Source: JBDWFY01 sp965275915
Lineage (GTDB): Bacteria; Pseudomonadota; Alphaproteobacteria; Rhizobiales; Stappiaceae
Direction of reading: 5' to 3'
Assembly (NCBI GenBank): GCA_965275915.1
Contig: CBDHYI010000006.1
Coordinates: 372,001 to 436,000, forward strand
Length of the DNA stretch: 64,000 nt
The notes beneath the pieces were generated by a model. The model was not told the DNA's origin and searched no databases. It saw only the letters and a list, made by a program, of their open reading frames with translations. The translations under genes were made by a program, and so were the position numbers. Below, piece after piece: positions 23,437-32,221 of the stretch (positions are counted from its first letter, which is position 1; each line of letters begins with the position of its first letter).

Positions 23437-24029
23437 GCTTCGCTGTCCCCGGCGACGACTTTTTTCTTTGCGGCCGGTGTTTTGCGGGTTGCGGGTTTCT
23501 TGCGTGTCGCCGGTTTTCTGGTTGCCGTTGTTTTCGCCGATTTGGATTTCGCTGGCGCCGCAGGGGCTTTTGCTGCTTTGACCGTTTCGGATTTTGCAGC
23601 GCCCTTGGCCTGTGTCGGCACGGGTGTTTCCGTTGCCTTAGCCTCAGAGGACGGCGCCGTATCTCCTTTGGTCGGCGCCTGGGCTGCGGCATCTGTTGTT
23701 TTGTCTGTGTCCGATGACTTTCCCGCCGCGTCTTTTTTGTCGGATTTGTCGGACGTCTCTTTATCGATATCGATTGTTTTTTTCAGGTCGGACAGCGGGT
23801 CGAAATTGCCTACGGATTCGACCTGCTTACGCATCTCATCGACCCCGGCCTGCCGCTCTGCATCCTTGAGCGCTTCGTTAAAGGTACCCTGAAATTCCGT
23901 TGCCATGCGACGAAGGCGACCGATCGTTTGACCCACCGTTCGCAACATTCCGGGCAAATCTTTGGGGCCTACAACGATGATCGCAATCACTGCGATGACG
24001 AGCAGTTCCGTCCATCCAATATCGAACAT
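23433..24029 (-). CDS. tatB: Twin-arginine translocase subunit TatB
   Basis: TatB forms the receptor with TatC. The N-terminal helix and hinge are clear (MFDIGWTELLVIAVIAIIVVGPKDLPGMLRTVGQ), followed by an amphipathic helix. The long C-terminal tail from residue 75 is rich in Lys, Ala, Thr and Pro, ending in repeats such as ATRKPATRKKPATRK, and is probably unstructured; its basic end resembles nucleic-acid-like tails found in several alphaproteobacterial TatB proteins. The 198-aa length is normal for the class. Confidence 0.95.
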   Translation of the reverse strand: MFDIGWTELLVIAVIAIIVVGPKDLPGMLRTVGQTIGRLRRMATEFQGTFNEALKDAERQAGVDEMRKQVESVGNFDPLSDLKKTIDIDKETSDKSDKKDAAGKSSDTDKTTDAAAQAPTKGDTAPSSEAKATETPVPTQAKGAAKSETVKAAKAPAAPAKSKSAKTTATRKPATRKKPATRKTPAAKKKVVAGDSEA

Positions 24030-24087
24030 GGCTCTGCACTGTGCCCTGTTTTGGGTCTTGAAGGACCCGTTTCAGCACAATCTGTCC

Positions 24088-24324
24088 CTAACCGGCTTTG
24101 GATTGATCTTCGGTCTTGTTTGCACTGACGGTTTCTGAGGGCTTATGGTCAATGGTCTGGCCATTGTCGGTTTGGGCCGTGCTCATATCGTCTTCATTCA
24201 GACCTTTTTTGAAGCTCTTGATGCCTTTGGCGACATCGCCCATCAGCTCCGAGATTTTACCGCGACCGAACAACAACACGACGACTACGGCAATGATGAG
24301 AATCTGCCAGATGCTGATACCCAT
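24088..24324 (-). CDS. tatA: Twin-arginine translocase subunit TatA
   Basis: TatA oligomers form the pore for folded proteins. The 78-aa product shows MGISIWQILIIAVVVVLLFGRGKISELMGDVAKGIKSFKKGL, with the membrane helix, the FGRGKI hinge and the amphipathic helix. It is the first tat gene, 58 nt before tatB. Confidence 0.97.
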   Translation of the reverse strand: MGISIWQILIIAVVVVLLFGRGKISELMGDVAKGIKSFKKGLNEDDMSTAQTDNGQTIDHKPSETVSANKTEDQSKAG

Positions 24325-24431
24325 ACCTGATACTCCTTCGTTGACCCTTAAGGGTCCGAGCCCGGCAATGAATGTGGCCGGACAACTCCCTTTACAATCG
24401 AGTTAAGGCGTATGGTGCCTATTAGCAAGTT

Positions 24432-25535
24432 TTATTGTTCTAAACTTGGTAAATTGAAAATCAGCGCACGGTCTTGCTTCAAAACAAGATTGATGCGTTC
24501 CGGCCAGGTCCGTCCGTGGCGGGTCGGCAGGCGAAGGTGAATTGTATCAGGCGTGCCATCCAATTGAATTTCAACAGAATCCACCTCTCCAAGAAATCGG
24601 TGACTCAGGACTTTGGCCGTTCGACCGGTACCGTTTTGAGCCACTTCAAGGTCGTGCGGTCTGATGCCGACCCAGGCCCTGTTCCCTTCCTTAATACTAT
24701 CGGCCGATATCGGGCCGAACGGGGTCATGATCTGGCCTTCAACCACATCGCATTCCATCTCGTTCAGGTCCGAGAAAAAACGGGCTGCGAAAGGACTGGC
24801 CGGCTTCAGGTAAATCTCTTCCGGATGTCCGACCTGAACCAGCCGTCCCTCGTGCATCAGTGCAATCCGGTCCGCCACCTGCATCGCCTCTTCCGGATCG
24901 TGGGTTACAATGATGCAGGTTGCTTCGGACCGGCGCAGAATTTCTAACGTTTCAGACCGAACGCGGTCGCGCAGCCGCCGATCCAGTCCGGAAAAAGGTT
25001 CATCCATCAGTAAGACACTGGGTTGCGGTGCCAGCGCCCGCGCCAGGGCGACTCGCTGCTGTTCTCCACCGGATAAAACGTGAGGGTAGTCGTTCAGATA
25101 ATCCCCGAGCCCGACGCGCTTCAGCGTCTTTACCGCATGATGTCTGATGTCGGCGTCGTCCCTGCCTTTGAGGCCAAACAGAACATTGTCCAGAATGCTC
25201 ATATGAGGAAACAGCGCATAGTCCTGAAACATAAGACCGACATGCCGTTTTTCCGGAGGTACAAAACCGGACGGACCGGCGACTTCCAGGCCGTCAATCA
25301 GAACCCGCCCCTGTGATTGCTTTTCAACGCCTGCCGCGATCCGGAGTAATGTCGTCTTTCCGCATCCGGAATGTCCAAGCAGACAGAGAACCTCGCCTTT
25401 CGTGACAGCGATCGTCACGTCCCTGACACTTGCCAGGCCGTCATACTGATGACTGACATGTTCAAATGCCAAACGCGCCTTATCGGTATCGGGCGGCTCT
25501 GTTTTGTCGCGCCCGGCCAGAACTTTATCAGACAC
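24432..25535 (-). CDS. ABC transporter ATP-binding protein (FbpC/PotA-like), no permease nearby
   Basis: The 367-aa ATPase has Walker A LLGHSGCGKTTLLRIAAG, Q-loop FQDYALFPHMSI, signature LSGGEQQRVALARAL, Walker B VLLMDEPFSGLD, H-loop VTHDPEEAMQ and a C-terminal TOBE-like region of about 120 residues. This is the layout of importers for iron(III), sulfate, spermidine or maltose; the substrate cannot be told. No permease or binding protein lies in the window. It sits between scpB and tatA, which are adjacent in many relatives, so it may be inserted. The start is a GTG with GAGG 6 nt upstream. Confidence 0.8.
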   Translation of the reverse strand: MSDKVLAGRDKTEPPDTDKARLAFEHVSHQYDGLASVRDVTIAVTKGEVLCLLGHSGCGKTTLLRIAAGVEKQSQGRVLIDGLEVAGPSGFVPPEKRHVGLMFQDYALFPHMSILDNVLFGLKGRDDADIRHHAVKTLKRVGLGDYLNDYPHVLSGGEQQRVALARALAPQPSVLLMDEPFSGLDRRLRDRVRSETLEILRRSEATCIIVTHDPEEAMQVADRIALMHEGRLVQVGHPEEIYLKPASPFAARFFSDLNEMECDVVEGQIMTPFGPISADSIKEGNRAWVGIRPHDLEVAQNGTGRTAKVLSHRFLGEVDSVEIQLDGTPDTIHLRLPTRHGRTWPERINLVLKQDRALIFNLPSLEQ

Positions 25536-25586
25536 TCATGCCTCTATTCGTGATCCGCCCGGCCGGTCAAGTCCGGTGCCTGCGGC

Positions 25587-26309
25587 CTATCGATCTTCCT
25601 CGGCTACACCAAGACGATCCTCGCCGTCAAACACATCCTCTTCGTCAAGAGGGTCCTCATCGTCGCGCAATTCGGGGTCATCCGAGGGGGCTGGAACCAT
25701 AAAACCGGCCGGCACGGCACTGTCGAGCAGGCCGGCTCCGCGCAGCTCTTCCATGCCTGGAAGGTCCGCCACGCTGTCGAGCACGAAATGATCGAGAAAG
25801 CCCTCCGTCGTCCCGTAGGTCACAGGTCTGCCGGGTGTTCGCCGTCGACCCCGCATTCGGATCCATCCGGCCTCCATCAGAACGTCAAGAGTCCCTTTTG
25901 ACGTGGAAACACCGCGAATTTCCTCAATTTCCGCGCGGGTTACCGGTTGGTGATAGGCAATAATGGCAAGGGTCTCAAGGGCCGCTTTTGACAGTTTTCT
26001 CTGTTCAACCGCTTCGCGGTGCAAAAGGTAGGAGAGATCTTCGGCGGTTCTGAACGCCCATTTGCCGGCAACCGAAACCAGGTTCACGCCCCGATCGGCA
26101 TAAAGAGCGCGAATGTGTGCAAGCACCGCGTCCAGATCACAGTTTTCGGGTAGGAAATTTGCAAGTTGATCCGCTCCAAGCGGTTCGGAGCTCGCAAACA
26201 ACAGCGCTTCGACTATGCGGGTTCCTTCGGTCAAAGCCTGCGGGTTATGATCGCCTGACGAGCTTTCCACAGCCGTATCCGTTTGATTATCGGTCACCGG
26301 TGTCGACAT
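25587..26309 (-). CDS. scpB: Segregation and condensation protein B
   Basis: ScpB is the winged-helix partner of ScpA in the SMC complex that organises and separates chromosomes. The 240-aa protein has RIVEALLFASSEPLGADQLANFL, then LSKAALETLAIIAYHQPVTRAEIEEIRGVSTSKGTLDVLMEAGWIRMRGRRRTPGRPVTYGTTEGFLDHF, the family hallmark. A long acidic tail (DPELRDDEDPLDEEDVFDGED) follows. It overlaps scpA by 23 bases. Confidence 0.96.
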   Translation of the reverse strand: MSTPVTDNQTDTAVESSSGDHNPQALTEGTRIVEALLFASSEPLGADQLANFLPENCDLDAVLAHIRALYADRGVNLVSVAGKWAFRTAEDLSYLLHREAVEQRKLSKAALETLAIIAYHQPVTRAEIEEIRGVSTSKGTLDVLMEAGWIRMRGRRRTPGRPVTYGTTEGFLDHFVLDSVADLPGMEELRGAGLLDSAVPAGFMVPAPSDDPELRDDEDPLDEEDVFDGEDRLGVAEEDR

Positions 26310-27132
26310 CGTTTACAGTTCCATCGTCCTGTCGGATTGCTCTGATATAGAGAGGCTTATAGGCGCCCGTTTGCCTCAACTCCAACGCACCTTCTCGCAC
26401 GAGTTCCAGACTGGCTGAAAACGAGCTTGCCATAACAGTCGCCCGATCTTCCGGTGTGTCGATATAATCGAGGAAAAAACTTTCGATTGGCGCCCAGTCG
26501 ACACTGCGGCCCAGTAATCGCGTCAATATCTCACGTGCTTCTTGCAACGACCAGACGGTTCGTTTCTGCATTTTAACTGCGGAAACGGAGCTTCTCTGCC
26601 GCTGGGCAGCATAAGCCATCAGCACGTCGTAAAGCGTTGCCGACCACTCGCTTCGTTTTGAGATCGAAACAGCTTCAGGCATGCCGCGGCAGAAAACATC
26701 CCGCCCCAGCCGGTTACGGTTCATGAGCTTGCCTGCCGCCTCGCGCATGGCTTCAAGGCGACGCAGACGGAAGGCCAGCGCCTGGGCCAGTTCTTCCCCC
26801 GTCGGTTCATCGTCGTCCTTCTGCTCGGGCAGCAACAAACGCGACTTCAGATATGCAAGCCACGCCGCCATGACCAGATAATCCGCAGCAAGTTCCAGGC
26901 GGATTTTGCGCGCCTCGGCGACAAAGGCAAGATATTGCTCGGCCAAAGCCAGGATCGACACTTTTGTCAGATCAACCTTCTGGGACCGTGCCAGTGCCAG
27001 CAATAGATCGAGCGGCCCCTCAAACCCGTCGACGTCGACGACGAACGAGCTTTCCGGTTTGACGTCGCCGGACCGTTGCGGTTCCATAAACACGTCTTCG
27101 GTGGCCTGGGAGGGGTGCATCTCGGTCATCAT
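26287..27132 (-). CDS. scpA: Segregation and condensation protein A
   Basis: ScpA is the kleisin bridge of the bacterial condensin. The 281-aa protein shows the N-terminal FVVDVDGFEGPLDLLLALARSQKVDLTKVSILALAEQYLAF and ELAADYLVMAAWLAYLKSRLLLP, with the C-terminal winged helix after about residue 200. Its ATG overlaps the nagZ stop by four bases and its end overlaps scpB, so the three genes are tightly coupled. Confidence 0.95.
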   Translation of the reverse strand: MMTEMHPSQATEDVFMEPQRSGDVKPESSFVVDVDGFEGPLDLLLALARSQKVDLTKVSILALAEQYLAFVAEARKIRLELAADYLVMAAWLAYLKSRLLLPEQKDDDEPTGEELAQALAFRLRRLEAMREAAGKLMNRNRLGRDVFCRGMPEAVSISKRSEWSATLYDVLMAYAAQRQRSSVSAVKMQKRTVWSLQEAREILTRLLGRSVDWAPIESFFLDYIDTPEDRATVMASSFSASLELVREGALELRQTGAYKPLYIRAIRQDDGTVNDVDTGDR

Positions 27133-28154
27133 GCCGACACCGCCGGATATTTCGCCAAAAGTTCGTTCAGCTCCGAGCGGGCGGTGTTTTCGTCAAAGGG
27201 GTCGGCCTCAAGCCGCAGGTCCAAACCACGCTGAGCGCGCACGGCCGATGCTCCGGTCAACTCCGAAGCAACAGATGCAACCGCCAACATTTCTTCAAAC
27301 TGCCCGTTGCAATGAAGGACGATATCACAGCCGGCTGCAAGGACGTTTTCGGCCCGTTGTTCTATAGAGCCCTTAAGCGCCTGCATGGAAAGGTCGTCGC
27401 TGAGCAGGCACCCGTCAAATCCAATGTCGGAGCGGATGATTTTCGAGATAACCTTCTCAGATGTCGTCGCAGGATTGTCCGCATCGATGGCCTTGTAGAC
27501 AAGATGAGCCGTCATGGCGTAGGGCATGTTCCGAAAATGCCGGAACGGCTTGAAATCCGTTTGCAGCTCTACGAGGTCCGCTTCGACCACCGGCAATTCA
27601 AAATGGCTGTCGACCAGGCTTCTACCGTGCCCCGGTATATGTTTCATGACGGGTAGAACGCCGCCTGCCATCAGTCCGTCACACGCTGCGCGCGCCAGTT
27701 TAACGATGATATCGGTTCGGTCTGAATAGGCACGATTGCCGATAACATCGGAGACTCCGGAGACCGGGACATCAAGGACAGGAAGACAGTTTATCGTTGC
27801 ACCAACCTCCGCCAGATCATACGCGATGAGACGTCCGCCGAGCCAGGCGGCACGGCAGCCCTGTTCAGCATCGCAATCATAGATATCGCCATAGATCCGA
27901 CCGGCCGGATACGAAGGCCATTCCGGCGGTTTCAGCCGCTGAACCCTGCCCCCTTCTTCATCGATCAGAACCGGCGCGTCAGGCCGCCCCACTGCCTGTC
28001 TGAAGGCAGACGTCAGTTCCTTGACCTGGTTTCTGGATTGGCAGTTCCGCGCAAAAAGAATAAGTCCCCATGGCCTTTCATCCGCAAAAAAAGACGTTTC
28101 TTGCGGAGTCAAGGTCAGGCCGGCACATCCGGACACAAAATTCTTGATCGCCAC
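27129..28154 (-). CDS. nagZ: Beta-N-acetylhexosaminidase (glycoside hydrolase family 3)
   Basis: NagZ removes N-acetylglucosamine from muropeptides during cell-wall recycling. The 341-aa protein has VLIDEEGGRVQRLKPPEWPSYPAG, the catalytic loop KHIPGHGRSLVDSHFELPVV with His and Asp, and GCLLSDDLSMQAL with the Asp nucleophile. A GTG start at 28154 has GGGAGA 7 nt upstream and gives MAIKNFVSGC, a better start than the GTG at 28172. It lies 90 nt after the SPOR gene and overlaps scpA by 4 nt. Linking wall recycling with ScpAB and SPOR is a normal alphaproteobacterial arrangement. Confidence 0.93.
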   Translation of the reverse strand: MAIKNFVSGCAGLTLTPQETSFFADERPWGLILFARNCQSRNQVKELTSAFRQAVGRPDAPVLIDEEGGRVQRLKPPEWPSYPAGRIYGDIYDCDAEQGCRAAWLGGRLIAYDLAEVGATINCLPVLDVPVSGVSDVIGNRAYSDRTDIIVKLARAACDGLMAGGVLPVMKHIPGHGRSLVDSHFELPVVEADLVELQTDFKPFRHFRNMPYAMTAHLVYKAIDADNPATTSEKVISKIIRSDIGFDGCLLSDDLSMQALKGSIEQRAENVLAAGCDIVLHCNGQFEEMLAVASVASELTGASAVRAQRGLDLRLEADPFDENTARSELNELLAKYPAVSA

Positions 28155-28243
28155 GTCAGATTCTCCCGACACGGTTTGCTGCGGCGATACCGTCAGATAC
28201 CGGCGGCGCCCAGAGCAGAACCTGCGACCTTAAACGCAAGTGG

Positions 28244-30307
28244 TCAGTTTCTTTTGACGAAGCAGTCTCCGCCGGCGGATTTCAAATTGCTGCAAAGCGA
28301 GTTGGCGGCCTGCTGGTCGCTCATCGGGATACGGACGCGGTAGTAAACGCCCCGGTCACCCAGATCGGCGACCTGAATAACCGGATTGACATTACCCAGA
28401 ATCTGAGGGAACCGCCGCCTTAGCGAATAATAAGTGGATTGCGCCGCTTCCTGGCTCCGCTGTGAAGCGATCTGAACCATGTAGGTGCCTCTCGGTATCT
28501 CAGTTGTTGCGGCTGCGGGCTGTTCAGGTGTCGACTGAACCGGTTGCTGAGAGCCTGTGGTCAGATTAAGCGGAGCCGCTGCTGTTTGCGCGGCGCTGTT
28601 GGAGGCAAGGCGAACACCCTGTGGTTTGTTTTTCGGTAACGGACCTGAATAGGCGTTCTGGGCGGGAATTGCTTCGGCGGGGACTTCCGGGCCGGGTGTT
28701 GCCGAAGGTGTCTGAGAGTCCGGAACTGGTAGGGCCGCAGCGCTATCTGCTCCGGGAATGGACGCTGTAATGTCTCCTGCGCCGTCGTCGGCGGGAGCTT
28801 CGGGCAAAGGCGCTGCCGGGGCAGCGAGACCACGTGTGGTGGCCGGTGCCGAGAGAGCAGCTGTTTGGGTTTCAGCGCCCGCCTCCTCTCCATTGATTAT
28901 CGTCCCGTCCGGTCGCACGACGACGGTGCGTACGCGCCGCGGTAATGATCGTGGTTCCGATCCGGCCGGAGCCGTATCGACAGTGCCGCCTGCATTTGGC
29001 AACTCGGCGATTTTTGTTTCTTCCGGTACAATCAGCCGCTCTTCGGTCGGCTCCTCGGTTCCGCCAACGCGATCATAAATCAGTTTGTTGCGGTTCGTTT
29101 CCTGAACCGGCGCCCCCGCGCCCTCCGGTATGACCTTCATCGGCGACTTGTCGGCGAGGATGATCTGTGGCGGGCCGGAAACCGCATTGGCTCCAAGCAT
29201 ATTGTAGGCATAAAGGCCGCCGCCGCCCAACATCATGATCAGCACAATGACGCTGGCAATCAGAAAACCGCGGCGCGGCGCTGCGGCCGATTGCTGCGCT
29301 GCCCTTTGTTCAGCCGCCGAATGAGGCGGCAGTACACCGGCTGGGCTCAACGTGCCGTCATTGTGATTGCCATCCGTCGCCTCGTAGGGATTTTGCGGCG
29401 CATAATAATCTTCTTGGGGCAGCGGATCGAACAGCTCCGCGTTTGGGTCGTAGTCTTCGCTTTGTGCGTACGGCCCGGGCTGAGCATACTGGTCCTGAAG
29501 ACGACTGTTGGCGTCCGGCCAGGCCATATCGTCAAGCTGCCGTCGTCCGGCTGCCGCGTTGTGCCGGGTGTCGTAGGAGTTGTTGTCCGTTTGCTGAGCA
29601 TGTCCTTGGGGATGCTCATATCCATCCTGAATCGGCTGTCGGGTGTCATAAGCAGGATGGGTATAATGGTCGTCTGTCTCCACCGGATAGGACGCGGCTG
29701 GGTCGGCAAACCGTGGTTCCTGCTGATATGCACCGCCGCTCACATCCGGTGCGTTGTCGTAATACGGATCAGCAGTATAGCGGTCCGAAGGATAGTGCGA
29801 AGTGTCAAGGGGCGGATCTTGGGCGTCAGGCCTTTCGCCTGAATAGTCAGGATCGCGATACTCGCCGTACTCTTGGCTGCGATTCCCCATACCTGTTTGT
29901 CCTACGCTTTGGGCTTCCCGGGAAATGCTCTCGTATGAAGTCAATTCCGGAGCGCCAGATTGATCACTCGGCTCACGATGCGGATCATCATGAACGGTGC
30001 CCCGCAACTCGCCCATCAGCTCTGCTTCGAGACTCGCTGTCAGGTTGCTAATCTGCGGTCCTGTTTCCGTCTCGTGGTCAGTAAATTCCGCTGCGGCAGT
30101 TTCATCCGCTTGTTGTGAAGAATAAACCGACTCATCATGGTCATAATATGATGAATTCTTGCTTAAACCATCCTCGATTTGCGGTTTGCTGCTTCCCCCT
30201 ACGATCCTCGCAAGTTCAACAAGCGGATCCTCAGCCTCAGGCGGCCGGGAATCATTATCCGCTTTGGACAAGTGAGGAAAATTTTTTGAAGCAGTGTCGT
30301 TGGACAT
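28244..30307 (-). CDS. SPOR-domain membrane protein
   Basis: SPOR domains bind denuded glycan at the division septum. The 687-aa protein has a long acidic, Tyr/Asp/Pro-rich low-complexity region (residues 1-345, with many SYDTRHN- and YAQPGPYAQ-like pieces), one membrane helix (RRGFLIASVIVLIMMLGGGGL, about 346-368), a Pro/Ala-rich periplasmic linker and a C-terminal SPOR domain (GTYMVQIASQRSQEAAQSTY to the end, about 605-687). The topology is cytoplasmic tail, span, periplasmic SPOR. It lies between argS and nagZ as in most Rhizobiales. The large cytoplasmic tail is the variable part of the family. Confidence 0.93.
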   Translation of the reverse strand: MSNDTASKNFPHLSKADNDSRPPEAEDPLVELARIVGGSSKPQIEDGLSKNSSYYDHDESVYSSQQADETAAAEFTDHETETGPQISNLTASLEAELMGELRGTVHDDPHREPSDQSGAPELTSYESISREAQSVGQTGMGNRSQEYGEYRDPDYSGERPDAQDPPLDTSHYPSDRYTADPYYDNAPDVSGGAYQQEPRFADPAASYPVETDDHYTHPAYDTRQPIQDGYEHPQGHAQQTDNNSYDTRHNAAAGRRQLDDMAWPDANSRLQDQYAQPGPYAQSEDYDPNAELFDPLPQEDYYAPQNPYEATDGNHNDGTLSPAGVLPPHSAAEQRAAQQSAAAPRRGFLIASVIVLIMMLGGGGLYAYNMLGANAVSGPPQIILADKSPMKVIPEGAGAPVQETNRNKLIYDRVGGTEEPTEERLIVPEETKIAELPNAGGTVDTAPAGSEPRSLPRRVRTVVVRPDGTIINGEEAGAETQTAALSAPATTRGLAAPAAPLPEAPADDGAGDITASIPGADSAAALPVPDSQTPSATPGPEVPAEAIPAQNAYSGPLPKNKPQGVRLASNSAAQTAAAPLNLTTGSQQPVQSTPEQPAAATTEIPRGTYMVQIASQRSQEAAQSTYYSLRRRFPQILGNVNPVIQVADLGDRGVYYRVRIPMSDQQAANSLCSNLKSAGGDCFVKRN

Positions 30308-30384
30308 GACGTTACGGTGTTCCCCAGATATCTACCGTTGAATTGACGCAAAAACGACGCCGTTGCAGCGGTTGAACCACACCA

Positions 30385-32151
30385 TCATCTCATTTCTTCA
30401 GGCGCGCTAACCCCTAGTATACGCAAGCCGGACGCAAGCACCACAGAAACCGCATGAATTAGCGCCAGTCTTGCCATAGTTAACGTAGCGTCATCTTTCA
30501 CGATAAACCGCAATGACGGATCATCTTTTCCGCGATTCCATTGTGAATGCAAGGCACTAGCCAAATCATAAAGGTAAAACGCAATCCTGTGCGGTTCATG
30601 CGCCTCCGCAGCACCATCCACAAGCCGGGGCCACGCAGCCAACTTTGTGATGATCTCAATTTCGCCCGAATCACTCAATTTTTCATAAGAAGCCCCCTCG
30701 AGGGCGGCTGAATCGACTTTCAGTTCCGGCATTTCGGAGGCGGCCTGGCGGAAAATCGATGCACAGCGCGCATAAGCATACTGGACGTAAAAGACCGGGT
30801 TGTCTTTTGACTGCTCCGTTACTTTCTGGAAGTCAAAATCCAGCGGGGCATCGTTTTTTCTGTAGAGCATCATGAAGCGGACCGGGTCGCGACCGACCTC
30901 GTCAACAACGTCCCTCAAGGTAATGAAGTCGCCGGATCTTTTTGACATCTTCACCGGCTCGCCGGCCCGGAAAAGCCTGACAAGCTGGCAGAGCCGGACA
31001 ACGACTTCAGCGTCGTCGCCGGCAATCGCTTTGCCGACCGCCTGCAGGCGTTTCACATAGCCGCCATGATCGGCCCCCAGCACATAAATCATCTGGGAAA
31101 ACCCGCGCTGAAACTTCGACCGGAAATAGGCCACATCCGCAGCAAAATAGGTGTAGGAACCGTCGGACTTTTTTAATGCCCGATCGACATCGTCCCCGAA
31201 ATCGGTGGCTCTGAACAAGGTCTGCTCCCGGTCCTCCCAGTCGTCCGGGATTTTACCCTTCGGCGGCGGCAGTGTGCCCTGATAGACCAGCCCGCGTTCA
31301 CGGAACGAGCGCAACATTTCATCGATATCGGATTCGTTTTTCTCCCGGTCATGCAGCGACTGTTCGGAAAAGAATACATCGTGATGAATGTTCAGCAGAT
31401 CCAGATCACCGCGGATCAGATCCATCATTGCATCGATGGAGGCCTGTTTCACCGTCGGCAGCCATTCGGGCTCCTCAAGGTTGAGCAGGCTGTCACCGAA
31501 CGTCTCAGCGAGCTTGGCGCCGACTGCGACCAGATAATCTCCCGGATAAAGACCGGCCGGGATTTCTCCTATCGTCTCTCCGAGGGCTTCCCGGTAGCGG
31601 AGATAGGACGACCGGGCAAGCACATCGACCTGGGCGCCTGCATCATTGATGTAGTATTCTCGGGAAACGTCCCATCCGGCGAAAGACAGAAGATTGGCCA
31701 GCGCGTCGCCGACAACGGCTCCCCGGCAATGCCCGACATGCAGCGGGCCGGTCGGATTGGCCGAAACATATTCAACATTGACTTTTCCGCCCTGCCCCAA
31801 CGAACCGGCACCATACTGCTCACCGTCGGTGATGACGGCCGCAAGAACCTTCGGCCAGAAGGATTTTGCAAGCCGGAGATTGATGAAGCCCGGTCCGGCG
31901 ACTTCAATAGTTTCGATGTCGGGGTCATTTTTGAGCGATGCGCTCAACTGTTCGGCCAGATCCCGGGGTTTCTTCCCCACAGTTTTGGCGAGCACCAGCG
32001 CGGCGTTGGTGGCCAGATCACCATGGGCGGGATCTCTGGGCGGTTCAACGGCTACGCGGCTCAGATCCAATGCTTCGCCATCGGCAGATGTCAGGTCCAG
32101 TTTGGTGGCCGCAGCACGGACGCGGCGGGTAAAATCTGCAAAAATATTCAT
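30385..32151 (-). CDS. argS: Arginyl-tRNA synthetase
   Basis: This class I synthetase charges tRNA-Arg. The 588-aa protein has the N-terminal Add1 domain, then VEYVSANPTGPLHVGHCRGAVVGDALANLL with the HVGH signature, KMSKRSGDFITLRDVVDEV with the KMSKR-type motif (complete K-M-S-K-R), and the helical anticodon domain. The ATG at 32151 gives MNIFADFTRRV, the usual start; the upstream 41 residues of the longer open frame are not family-like and would approach dgt. Confidence 0.97.
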   Translation of the reverse strand: MNIFADFTRRVRAAATKLDLTSADGEALDLSRVAVEPPRDPAHGDLATNAALVLAKTVGKKPRDLAEQLSASLKNDPDIETIEVAGPGFINLRLAKSFWPKVLAAVITDGEQYGAGSLGQGGKVNVEYVSANPTGPLHVGHCRGAVVGDALANLLSFAGWDVSREYYINDAGAQVDVLARSSYLRYREALGETIGEIPAGLYPGDYLVAVGAKLAETFGDSLLNLEEPEWLPTVKQASIDAMMDLIRGDLDLLNIHHDVFFSEQSLHDREKNESDIDEMLRSFRERGLVYQGTLPPPKGKIPDDWEDREQTLFRATDFGDDVDRALKKSDGSYTYFAADVAYFRSKFQRGFSQMIYVLGADHGGYVKRLQAVGKAIAGDDAEVVVRLCQLVRLFRAGEPVKMSKRSGDFITLRDVVDEVGRDPVRFMMLYRKNDAPLDFDFQKVTEQSKDNPVFYVQYAYARCASIFRQAASEMPELKVDSAALEGASYEKLSDSGEIEIITKLAAWPRLVDGAAEAHEPHRIAFYLYDLASALHSQWNRGKDDPSLRFIVKDDATLTMARLALIHAVSVVLASGLRILGVSAPEEMR

Positions 32152-32221
32152 GGATCCAAGCTGTGTCGGTTCGGTATCTGAAGAGCCGCCCCGATTGCTG
32201 GTTCTGACGGCTGGATGCGGC

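Noticed and set aside
22522..23892. 456-codon plus-strand frame across the tat genes
   Set aside because: It is antisense to tatB and tatC; the Ala/Phe/Cys-rich product only mirrors the Lys-rich TatB tail.
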